DNA of 55,098 nucleotides from Bacteroidota bacterium (GTDB lineage: Bacteria > Bacteroidota > Bacteroidia > Bacteroidales > JAADJA01): the NCBI GenBank assembly GCA_020444515.1, contig JAHLKX010000011.1, forward strand, positions 92,862 through 147,959, in the 5' to 3' direction. The notes under the pieces are model-generated. The model was not told the origin of the DNA, ran no database searches, and saw nothing but the letters and a program-made list of their open reading frames with translations. The translations under genes and the position numbers were made by a program. Below are positions 32,400 through 39,695 of the stretch, one piece after another (positions within the stretch are counted from its first letter, which is position 1; the number at the start of each line of letters is the position of its first letter).

Positions 32400-33422
32400 T
32401 TATCTAAATTCCAATCTCACATCGCCATCAGAAGAGGAGATTTTCACTTCTACCCCGCCATTGTGATACGTTCCCTTTGCATAATCTTCTTCTGCCGTTC
32501 CTGAGAAATCTTGCATCGGAATATACACATCCTCTCCTTCGGCCCGCAAATTCAACCCTGTTCCCATCGGTATAGCAAGCCGGATATCGCCATCACTGGT
32601 TTCAAGAATCGTTTTGGCAGTCAGTTTCATAAAACTACCTTCGATATCTCCATCGGAAGTACGGGCCATAAGAGAGCCTGCCAGATCCGTAAAAAAGACA
32701 GACCCATCGGAAGTCGTTGCAGTGGAAACTCCTGTTACCCTCTCCAATTGAATGGAACCATCGCTGGTGACTAAGGTAGCATCTCCTTCTACAGCAACAG
32801 CCTTGATATCGCCATCACTCGTCACCATGCGGGTTCTATTATGTAAATCATTCACATAAATGTCCCCATCACTGGTTACCATATCCGATATGCCGTCGAT
32901 TCCTTCTGCAACAATATCTCCATCGGAAGTGGCAACCGTCAGGTCACCGTGGATATTCATGGCCATAACATCACCATCACTGGTGGCACATTTTTGAAAA
33001 CCCGTCAGATTGCGTACGGAAATATCACCATCAGAACTGGCCAGGCGGCAGGAAGTAGCCTCAGGCACATTCACCCTGAATGACACCCGGTAGCGATTAT
33101 CCCATTGAACCCATCCGCGGGCATGGGGTTGTTCGACCTTAATGCTCAGCTCATTACTGTTTTTGGTTATCGTCAGTTCGACGTGTTCCTCCAATTCCGC
33201 GAGGGAGATATCCAGGAGCCGATCACCTTTGTAAACCAAAAAATCAATGGTGATAATCTCCGTTTCAGAACCTTCTACCTTGATATAACCATCCTCTGTC
33301 TCCAGGTTCAGACCGGCCGGACTGGATATTTGATAGGTTTGACGAAATGAATACTTTTCCTGCGCCTGAACCTGGAGCAGGATAAAAAGGGATAACAAAG
33401 ATGTGAGCCATAATTTTTTCAT
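32400..33422 (-). CDS. DUF4097-type secreted protein with ten SDGD/SDGS repeats
   Basis: A 340-residue exported protein (signal peptide ending VQAQ). The body is a right-handed beta-helix-like array of the DUF4097/adhesin type. The tetrad SDG(D/S) followed by I or V recurs ten times, mostly at ~17-21-residue intervals, usually preceded by Thr or Ser (TSDGDI). Regular Asp and Gly at turns suggests stacked coils, possibly with metal binding. Members are often linked to envelope stress genes, but the molecular role is unclear. A promoter lies upstream at 33460. The gene is convergent with the amrB operon and divergent from the GH47 gene. Confidence 0.85.
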   Translation of the reverse strand: MKKLWLTSLLSLFILLQVQAQEKYSFRQTYQISSPAGLNLETEDGYIKVEGSETEIITIDFLVYKGDRLLDISLAELEEHVELTITKNSNELSIKVEQPHARGWVQWDNRYRVSFRVNVPEATSCRLASSDGDISVRNLTGFQKCATSDGDVMAMNIHGDLTVATSDGDIVAEGIDGISDMVTSDGDIYVNDLHNRTRMVTSDGDIKAVAVEGDATLVTSDGSIQLERVTGVSTATTSDGSVFFTDLAGSLMARTSDGDIEGSFMKLTAKTILETSDGDIRLAIPMGTGLNLRAEGEDVYIPMQDFSGTAEEDYAKGTYHNGGVEVKISSSDGDVRLEFR

Positions 33423-33459
33423 TGTTTTATTTTTTGGTATGGTTGATTCTATCGTTGTC

Positions 33460-33467
33460 CAAAATTA
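33460..33467 (-). promoter_or_regulatory. -7 promoter element for the DUF4097 gene
   Basis: The minus strand reads TAATTTTG (TAnnTTTG), 38 nt before the ATG at 33422. Confidence 0.65.
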
Positions 33468-33543
33468 CAAAATGATCTTCGATCATGTGACGCAATCTTA
33501 ATGTCGAAGTTACACTTCGTTAATCTGCAACTGACAATTTCTT

Positions 33544-33551
33544 TACTTTTG
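33544..33551 (+). promoter_or_regulatory. -7 promoter element for the GH47 gene
   Basis: TACTTTTG (TAnnTTTG) lies 28 nt before the ATG at 33579, in the divergent gap with the DUF4097 gene. Confidence 0.65.
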
Positions 33552-33578
33552 GCAGATGTTATTTATTAATCGACAGGT

Positions 33579-34988
33579 ATGAAAAAATTGATATCAATTA
33601 TTGTTGTCGCACTCATATTTATGTCTTGTAATACGAACAATCAATCGGACAAGCAACATAGCAGCCCGCTTGCAGATCAGGTAAAACAAGAAACTCTTCG
33701 AAGCTGGAATGCTTATAAAAAGCATGCCTGGGGCAGTGATGTTCTATTACCCCTCAGTAAAGGGAGCAAAAACTGGTATGAAGAACCACTCTATATCTCG
33801 CCTATAGATGCTTACAGTACAATGCGTGTCATGGGCCTGGAAGAAGAAGCCAGAGAAATTGAGCAATACGTGATCGACAGCCTCCACTTCAATAAAGATA
33901 TCGAGGTGAAGGTGTTTGAAGTAAACATACGCGTTTTAGGCGGATTATTGTCGATGTATCAATATACCCAAAATGAAAAGATCCTGGCCAAAGCAGAAGA
34001 TTTTGGCAGGCGTTTATTGCCGGCCTTTAAAACCGGAACCGGCATGCCAGCTTACTGGGTAAACCTGAAAACCGGATCCATCCGAGGCGACACCATCAAC
34101 ATGGCCGAAGCCGGCACCTACCTCCTCGAAATGGGTATCTTAAGTTATTTCACCGGAGATCCTGTGTTTTATCAGAAAGCAAAAAAGGCAACCATGGCTG
34201 CTTACAATCGCCGTTCAGAAATCGGTTTGATCGGGGAGCGGATGGACGTCCAGACCGGTGAGTGGACCAATAAAAACAGCCACATTTGCGCCGGTATCGA
34301 TTCCTATTATGAGTATTTGTACAAAGCGTGGCTCCTTTTTGGCGATCCGGATCTGAAAGAGGCCTGGGGAAAAAGCCTGGCAGCCATTCAAAAATATATC
34401 CCTGAAATGCATGATTCACTATTATGGTATGGTCGGGTAAACATGGAAACAGGCGAACATGTCAGCAGTGTGGTCACCCTTTATGATGCATTTTTCCCGG
34501 CCTTGCTGGCCATCAGCGGAAATGTGGAGCAGGCCCGAAAACTTCAACACACCTGGGACTGGCTCTGGAATCAATATGGATTGGAACCCATGGCTTATGA
34601 TTATGTGAAGCATCAGCCAACCTATCCCGTTTATGATCTCAATCCGGAGATCATCGAATCGGCTTATTACCTGTTTCATTTTACCGGTGATTCAGCTTAC
34701 TTTAACATGGGAACCGGCTATTGGAACGATATTCTATCGTATTGCAAAAACGATGTGGCTTTCAATGCCATTGAAAACGTGGAAACCAAAGAAAAACGGG
34801 ATTATATGGCGACCTATTTCTTTGCGGAAACCCTGAAATATTTTTATTTACTTTTCGGCGGAAACGGTGAATTCAATTTTGATGATTATATTTTCACCAC
34901 CGAAGCACATACCTTTCGACGGAATCTGTTTGACCAAAACACAGCAGCCAGAAGGTTGGGTTTTGAGCAAAAGATGGATGAGGAATAG
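33579..34988 (+). CDS. Glycoside hydrolase family 47 (alpha-mannosidase-like) lipoprotein
   Basis: A 469-residue lipoprotein (lipobox FMSC, Cys17) with the (alpha/alpha)7 barrel of GH47, which trims alpha-1,2-mannose from high-mannose N-glycans. Family blocks visible are the SPIDAYSTMRVMGLEEEA opening, VFEVNIRVLGGLLS, MAEAGTYLLEMGIL, DSYYEYLYKAW, LNPEIIESAYYLF, the FFAETLKYFYLLF helix and FTTEAH near the C-terminus, whose Thr binds calcium. GH47 is mainly eukaryotic and uncommon in bacteria. The gene is alone, with its own promoter, and is convergent with murB. Cell-surface or periplasmic action on glycoproteins is inferred. Confidence 0.88.
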   Translation: MKKLISIIVVALIFMSCNTNNQSDKQHSSPLADQVKQETLRSWNAYKKHAWGSDVLLPLSKGSKNWYEEPLYISPIDAYSTMRVMGLEEEAREIEQYVIDSLHFNKDIEVKVFEVNIRVLGGLLSMYQYTQNEKILAKAEDFGRRLLPAFKTGTGMPAYWVNLKTGSIRGDTINMAEAGTYLLEMGILSYFTGDPVFYQKAKKATMAAYNRRSEIGLIGERMDVQTGEWTNKNSHICAGIDSYYEYLYKAWLLFGDPDLKEAWGKSLAAIQKYIPEMHDSLLWYGRVNMETGEHVSSVVTLYDAFFPALLAISGNVEQARKLQHTWDWLWNQYGLEPMAYDYVKHQPTYPVYDLNPEIIESAYYLFHFTGDSAYFNMGTGYWNDILSYCKNDVAFNAIENVETKEKRDYMATYFFAETLKYFYLLFGGNGEFNFDDYIFTTEAHTFRRNLFDQNTAARRLGFEQKMDEE

Positions 34989-35097
34989 GGGCAGTAGGAA
35001 TGGGGGAGCTGGGAAATTTGTTTGGTCATAATTCGTTGATCCGGGAGGTTCACAACACTGTTCTGAAAGTCATAGATCTCAAATTCCGAATTTCATC

Positions 35098-36114
35098 CTA
35101 AACCACATTCACCTCCCGCTCCATTTCAACCCCAAATTTAGCTTTAACCGATTTCATGACTTTTTCGGAGAGGGCCAGAATATCCTGTCCGGATGCATGC
35201 GCATAATTCACCAGGACAAGCGCCTGTTTGGCATGAATGCCGGCATCTCCTTCCCGGTAACCTTTCCATTCGCACTGATCGATCAACCAACCTGCAGCCA
35301 ACTTGTAATTGCCATTATCCAGCTTAAAAGCAACGAGGTTTGGGAATTGATTTTTTAAATGGTCATGAAAGGATTTGGGAACCTCCGGGTTCTTGAAAAA
35401 ACTACCTGCATTGCCGATCTCATTCGGATCGGGTAATTTACTTCTCCGAATATTGATGACCGCCTGTCGCATAGCTTGCAGTGAAAGTTCCCCAACACTC
35501 ATTTTTTCCAACGCCTCCTTGATGGTGCCATAAGATGTATTAAATACCGGCTTTTTATCCAGTTTGTATGTAACGCTTAAAATAACACCCTTCCCTTTTA
35601 ATTTTCGTTTAAAAATACTGTCGCGATAGCCAAAGGAGCAGTCCTTCGCAAAAAAAGATTGTATCAAATTCTGTTCGAAATGATAATATTCAAGCGACTC
35701 AAAGTGATCCTTTATCTCCACCCCGTAGGCTCCAATATTCTGTATGGGACTGGCACCCACATTTCCGGGGATCAATGAGAGGTTTTCCAATCCTCCCCAC
35801 CCCTTTTCTACGCAAATCGCAACAAAATCATCCCAGTTCATGCCGGCGCCAACTTTTACCAAAACATGCTCGCTTGTTTCAGCAATTTGCTCCATATTCC
35901 GATCTCCAATTTTCAGGATCAGACCGTTATAATCCTTTGTAAACAAAATGTTGCTTCCACCACCCAGGAGCATGACCGGAACTTTTTTTTGTTGCGCAAA
36001 TGCCAGTCCCTCCCTGATTTCTTCCAATGAAGCAACCTGAGCAAAATATTTTCCATCTACATTTATACCGAAGGTATTCAGGGATTTGAGCGGATAATTC
36101 GTAAATATTTCCAT
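35098..36114 (-). CDS. murB: UDP-N-acetylenolpyruvoylglucosamine reductase
   Basis: A 338-residue cytoplasmic flavoenzyme of peptidoglycan synthesis that reduces UDP-GlcNAc-enolpyruvate to UDP-MurNAc with NADPH. FAD-binding blocks include MLLGGGSNILF and LIPGNVGASPIQNIGAYGVE. The catalytic serine is in GNAGSFFKNP, and the length and the split C-terminal part fit type I MurB. The open frame continues 64 codons upstream into the divergent glycosyltransferase gene. The ATG at 36114 (MEIFTNYPLKSLNTFGI) matches the family start and leaves a 72-nt divergent gap. Confidence 0.93.
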   Translation of the reverse strand: MEIFTNYPLKSLNTFGINVDGKYFAQVASLEEIREGLAFAQQKKVPVMLLGGGSNILFTKDYNGLILKIGDRNMEQIAETSEHVLVKVGAGMNWDDFVAICVEKGWGGLENLSLIPGNVGASPIQNIGAYGVEIKDHFESLEYYHFEQNLIQSFFAKDCSFGYRDSIFKRKLKGKGVILSVTYKLDKKPVFNTSYGTIKEALEKMSVGELSLQAMRQAVINIRRSKLPDPNEIGNAGSFFKNPEVPKSFHDHLKNQFPNLVAFKLDNGNYKLAAGWLIDQCEWKGYREGDAGIHAKQALVLVNYAHASGQDILALSEKVMKSVKAKFGVEMEREVNVV

Positions 36115-36158
36115 CAGTTCAATGTTAACGCTGTTCCTTGTTGAACATGCGAATTTAC

Positions 36159-36166
36159 TATTTTCG
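36159..36166 (+). promoter_or_regulatory. Probable -7 promoter element for the glycosyltransferase pair
   Basis: TATTTTCG (one mismatch to TAnnTTTG) lies 21 nt before the TTG start at 36187, in the divergent gap with murB. A TTG at 36138-36140 sits at plausible -33 spacing. Confidence 0.45.
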
Positions 36167-36186
36167 CGGGCTAATGCGGGAGGAAT

Positions 36187-37302
36187 TTGAAAAAAGTAAT
36201 TGTATCGGTTATTAACGACCTCGTCACCGACCAACGGGTGGATAAAGTATGCCGAACCCTCCTGGACATGGGATTCGAAGTGACCCTCATCGGACGTATC
36301 AAACACAACAGTCCGCCACTAAACGGGCGTCCCTATAAAATGATTCGCATGCACCTCCTTTTCGAAAAGGGTCCCCTATTCTATGCGGTATATAACATCC
36401 GGCTTTTTCTGCTTTTACTATTCCGCAAGGCCGATTTACTAGTCTCTAATGACCTAGATACCCTTCTGCCCAATTTCCTGATTCATAAAATCAAACACAT
36501 TCCATTGGTTTATGATAGCCATGAACTATTCACGGAGACCCCGGAAGTAATCCATCGTAAATTTGTGAAAGGAGTTTGGGAACGTATTGAAAAATGGATA
36601 CTCCCCCAATTAAAAGAGGTGATGACAGTGAGTGAAGGGATTGCTGAAATTTTCAGAAAAAAATACAAGGTTGATGTCAAGGTAGTAAGGAATGTCCCAC
36701 CCCTTCGAAATTTCAAAATAGCCCGATCAAGAGAGGATCTTGACCTTCCTGAGAATCGGAAAATATTGATCCTTCAGGGCGCTGGTATCAACATAGAGCG
36801 TGGTGCCGAGGAGTTGATAGAATCCATGCAATACCTTGATGGATATCTTTTACTGATTATAGGGGGCGGAGATGTGATCGATCAGCTGAAAAAAATGGCT
36901 GATCGGCTTCAACTTGATGAAAAGGTTAGGTTCATTCCGCGTATTCCGGTAGAGGAACTCTATCAATACACCATGAATGCTGATCTTGGAGTTACCATTG
37001 ATAAGGATACCAATCTGAACTACCGTTACAGTCTTCCCAATAAGCTTTTTGATTATATCCATGCCGGCATTCCGATACTGGCCTCCTCTTTGGTGGAGAT
37101 CAAAAAGATCATTGAACATTATCAGGTTGGCACTATCATCGGAGATCACGCACCTAAACATATTGCTGATCGGATCAGGGAAGCATTATCTGATGCAGAA
37201 CAGATAAATCAATGGAAGGAAAATACTAAGTTTGCAGCACAGGAGCTTTGCTGGGAACATGAAGAAAAAATAATCAAAGAAGTTTATCGGAAATATGCCT
37301 GA
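36187..37302 (+). CDS. Glycosyltransferase, GT4-type
   Basis: A 371-residue GT-B fold enzyme. The N-terminal domain has the [22 protein letters not shown] opening and [14 protein letters not shown], the usual acceptor-side segment. The C-terminal domain has [34 protein letters not shown] and [17 protein letters not shown], where the family E-x7-E region would lie. It transfers a sugar from a nucleotide donor to an envelope glycan or secreted polysaccharide precursor; donor and acceptor are unknown. TTG start at 36187. It overlaps the next glycosyltransferase by 8 nt, so the two are coupled. Confidence 0.85.
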   Translation: MKKVIVSVINDLVTDQRVDKVCRTLLDMGFEVTLIGRIKHNSPPLNGRPYKMIRMHLLFEKGPLFYAVYNIRLFLLLLFRKADLLVSNDLDTLLPNFLIHKIKHIPLVYDSHELFTETPEVIHRKFVKGVWERIEKWILPQLKEVMTVSEGIAEIFRKKYKVDVKVVRNVPPLRNFKIARSREDLDLPENRKILILQGAGINIERGAEELIESMQYLDGYLLLIIGGGDVIDQLKKMADRLQLDEKVRFIPRIPVEELYQYTMNADLGVTIDKDTNLNYRYSLPNKLFDYIHAGIPILASSLVEIKKIIEHYQVGTIIGDHAPKHIADRIREALSDAEQINQWKENTKFAAQELCWEHEEKIIKEVYRKYA

Positions 37303-38428
37303 TCAATACCTCCATATTGTTGCTTTTGATATTCCGTATCCACCCAATTATGGAGGCGTGATCGATGTGTACTACAAACTCAAAGCGCTCCACAAAAAAG
37401 GGATTGGAATCATCTTACATTGTTTTGAATATCCGGGTCGCGATCGGGCAGACGAATTAAAAAAATACTGCACCAAAGTCCATTATTATCCCCGGTTAAT
37501 GGGCTTGAGATCGGCGTTATCACTTAAACCATATATCGTAGCCAGTCGCAGATCGGAACAGTTACTATCCAACCTACTAAAAGATGATCATCCCATCCTT
37601 TTTGAGGGGTTGCACAGTTGTTATTATATCAGCCATCCCAAACTCAGGAAGCGGGTGAAAATTTATCGGGAAAGCAATATCGAGCACCGGTACTATTTTA
37701 ACCTGTTCAGGGTTGATAAAAGTCCTTTTAATAAACTCTATTTTATCCTGGCCAGTTTCAAATTGCGTCTTTATCAGCGCATGCTCAAACATGCTTCGCT
37801 GATGCTCGTGGTATCGGAAGAAGACACCCAATATCTGCAGCGACACTTTACGAAGATCCCTGTGGAGTACCTTCCCAGTTTTCATGCCAACGAAGAGATC
37901 ACCAGCCAACCAGGCAGTGGGACTTATGCCTTGTACAATGGCAATATCGAGGTACCCGAAAATGCACATGCTGTGGAATATCTGATACAGGAAGTATTCG
38001 ATAACAGCCCGCATCAATTGGTCGTTGCTGGCATGAATCCTCCGGAGCACATCCGCAAGTTGGCCATCGATCATAAAAACATCCGGCTCATTGCCAACCC
38101 AGGTGATGAGGAGATGTTTAGCCTGATAAAAAATGCACATGTCAATATCCTGGTTACATTTCAGGCAACGGGATTGAAATTAAAACTGCTGAACACCCTT
38201 TACCGGGGCCGGTTCTGCCTTGTCAATGAGCCCATGCTCAATGGCACCGGGCTGGAAAGTTTGTGTGAAATCGGAAATGATCCGGATACACTCCGCCAGA
38301 AACTGAATATTTTATTTGAAAAAACTTTTGAAACATCCCAGATAAGCCTTCGTGAAAGCGTCCTGTCAAAACGTTACGCCAACAATAAGAATGCTGAAAG
38401 ACTCATCCACCTTGTTTTTAATCCATAA
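37295..38428 (+). CDS. Glycosyltransferase, GT-B fold
   Basis: A 377-residue GT-B enzyme. The N-terminus has [23 protein letters not shown], the donor/acceptor cleft segment of GT4-like enzymes. [15 protein letters not shown] and [13 protein letters not shown] lie mid-protein. The C-terminal half has [17 protein letters not shown] and a [20 protein letters not shown] segment replacing the more usual E-x7-E block. It overlaps the preceding glycosyltransferase by 8 nt and probably adds the next residue to the same glycan. Confidence 0.82.
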   Translation: MPDQYLHIVAFDIPYPPNYGGVIDVYYKLKALHKKGIGIILHCFEYPGRDRADELKKYCTKVHYYPRLMGLRSALSLKPYIVASRRSEQLLSNLLKDDHPILFEGLHSCYYISHPKLRKRVKIYRESNIEHRYYFNLFRVDKSPFNKLYFILASFKLRLYQRMLKHASLMLVVSEEDTQYLQRHFTKIPVEYLPSFHANEEITSQPGSGTYALYNGNIEVPENAHAVEYLIQEVFDNSPHQLVVAGMNPPEHIRKLAIDHKNIRLIANPGDEEMFSLIKNAHVNILVTFQATGLKLKLLNTLYRGRFCLVNEPMLNGTGLESLCEIGNDPDTLRQKLNILFEKTFETSQISLRESVLSKRYANNKNAERLIHLVFNP

Positions 38429-38482
38429 AATCACTATTTTTCAGATTCCAATTAACTCGAACGACAAGCAATACTGCATGCT

Positions 38483-38950
38483 ATGAAAACATTAAAAATT
38501 ATTACATTGGCCGGATATGGCCTTGTGACTCTGCTGGGTTTTGTTTTTACCTACCTTTACCTTTCACGTTCGGAATTCATGCCCTATCATGCTGTTGCAG
38601 TAGGATTGAACTGGGAAGAGGTTGAACCTGGATTCCAAACATTGATACTGGCATTGATGCGCGTATCCGGAGGAGGCTGGCTGGCTACCTCGCTTGGCAT
38701 GAGTTTGCTACTCATCCGCCTTTTCAAAGACGATAAATTCTGGATTCTTATTTATATCGGGATTATCGGTTTATCCGCCTGCATACCTACTCTATTGGCG
38801 ACATTGATGGTGAGGCATAATTCCCCTGCCAATCCGCCATGGTTTGCCGCGGCAGGAGCTATCGCACTAATTATTATCTCCCTGCTGGCCGGAATAATCC
38901 GGGCCAATAGATTAAAAAGTAAAGAAAAAGGAAGGGTGATCACTGGGTGA
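38483..38950 (+). CDS. Four-helix membrane protein, unknown
   Basis: A 155-residue protein with four predicted transmembrane helices (residues ~7-27, 50-74, 88-112, 120-143), with a short loop containing SRSEFMPYH after the first and a basic cytoplasmic tail. I do not recognise the family. Its last 11 bases overlap the convergent end of ftsE. A one-mismatch -7 element (38435-38442) lies upstream. Confidence 0.65.
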   Translation: MKTLKIITLAGYGLVTLLGFVFTYLYLSRSEFMPYHAVAVGLNWEEVEPGFQTLILALMRVSGGGWLATSLGMSLLLIRLFKDDKFWILIYIGIIGLSACIPTLLATLMVRHNSPANPPWFAAAGAIALIIISLLAGIIRANRLKSKEKGRVITG

Positions 38951-39611
38951 TCACTTTCCCATTCTCACATTTCAGGGTTCGGGCAGGGAATTCATTGAAC
39001 AAAGAATAATTGTGGGTGGCCATTAATACGGCACGTCCTGTCTGGCTGATATCAAAAAGCAGTTTCATAATGCCCCGTGAAGTTTCAGGATCAAGATTTC
39101 CGGTGGGCTCATCGGCCAGAATGATCTCGGGATCATTGACCAGGGCGCGGGCTATGGCCACGCGCTGTTGTTCTCCTCCGGAAAGTTGATGGGTCAGTTT
39201 GAATCCTTTGGTTCCCAGCCCCACCTTTTCAAGCACATCCTGGGTTCGTTGTTCCATTTTCTTTTTGTCCTTCCAACCCGTAGATTTCATTACGAAGTGC
39301 AGGTTTTCGGCCACCGAGCGATCTGTCAGCAACTGGAAATCCTGAAAAACAATGCCCAGCTTCCGGCGAAGAAAAGGAATTTCTTTGTTTTTGATGGATT
39401 GAAGCGAAAAACCAGCTACATTTCCGGTACCCTGTTTCAGGGGTAAATCGGCATAAATGGTTTGCAGCAAACTGCTCTTTCCACTGCCGGTTTTCCCGAT
39501 GAGGTAAACAAACTCACCTTTTTCCACCCGTATATTGACATCCGACAACACCAGTATCTCCCGCTGAAATATCGCTATATTCTCCAGTTCTATGATCGTA
39601 TCCAATGACAT
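38940..39611 (-). CDS. ftsE: Cell-division ABC transporter ATP-binding protein FtsE
   Basis: A 223-residue ABC ATPase that works with FtsX to control peptidoglycan hydrolases at the septum. Walker A is GKTGSGKS (39-46), the Q-loop region VFQDFQLL, the signature [15 protein letters not shown], Walker [14 protein letters not shown], and the switch His is in MATHNYSLF. The open frame begins earlier (39632), but the -7 element at 39630-39637 covers that site, so ATG 39611 is used. No ftsX is adjacent, which is usual in Bacteroidota. Confidence 0.88.
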   Translation of the reverse strand: MSLDTIIELENIAIFQREILVLSDVNIRVEKGEFVYLIGKTGSGKSSLLQTIYADLPLKQGTGNVAGFSLQSIKNKEIPFLRRKLGIVFQDFQLLTDRSVAENLHFVMKSTGWKDKKKMEQRTQDVLEKVGLGTKGFKLTHQLSGGEQQRVAIARALVNDPEIILADEPTGNLDPETSRGIMKLLFDISQTGRAVLMATHNYSLFNEFPARTLKCENGKVITQ

Positions 39612-39629
39612 AAATTTTGAATTGTCCTT

Positions 39630-39637
39630 CAAAAATA
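39630..39637 (-). promoter_or_regulatory. -7 promoter element for ftsE
   Basis: The minus strand reads TATTTTTG (TAnnTTTG), 19 nt before the ATG at 39611. It is separated from the opposite-strand element at 39640-39647 by only two bases, so the two promoters are back to back. Confidence 0.65.
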
Positions 39638-39639
39638 CT

Positions 39640-39647
39640 TAAATTTG
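39640..39647 (+). promoter_or_regulatory. -7 promoter element for the glycosidase/FGE-like gene
   Basis: TAAATTTG (TAnnTTTG) lies 49 nt before the GTG start at 39696. Its -33 region would fall inside the ftsE start region. Confidence 0.6.
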
Positions 39648-39695
39648 TTTTGGCAGATCAAAACAGAAATTTTAACCCGACTAAATAATTAAAAA

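Noticed and set aside
32400..33422. CRISPR-like periodic repeat
   Set aside because: The periodicity is in coding sequence for SDGD tetrads, with no conserved 25-40 nt DNA repeat or spacers.
36115..36306. N-terminal extension of murB by 64 codons
   Set aside because: It would overlap the divergent glycosyltransferase gene, and the family start matches the ATG at 36114.
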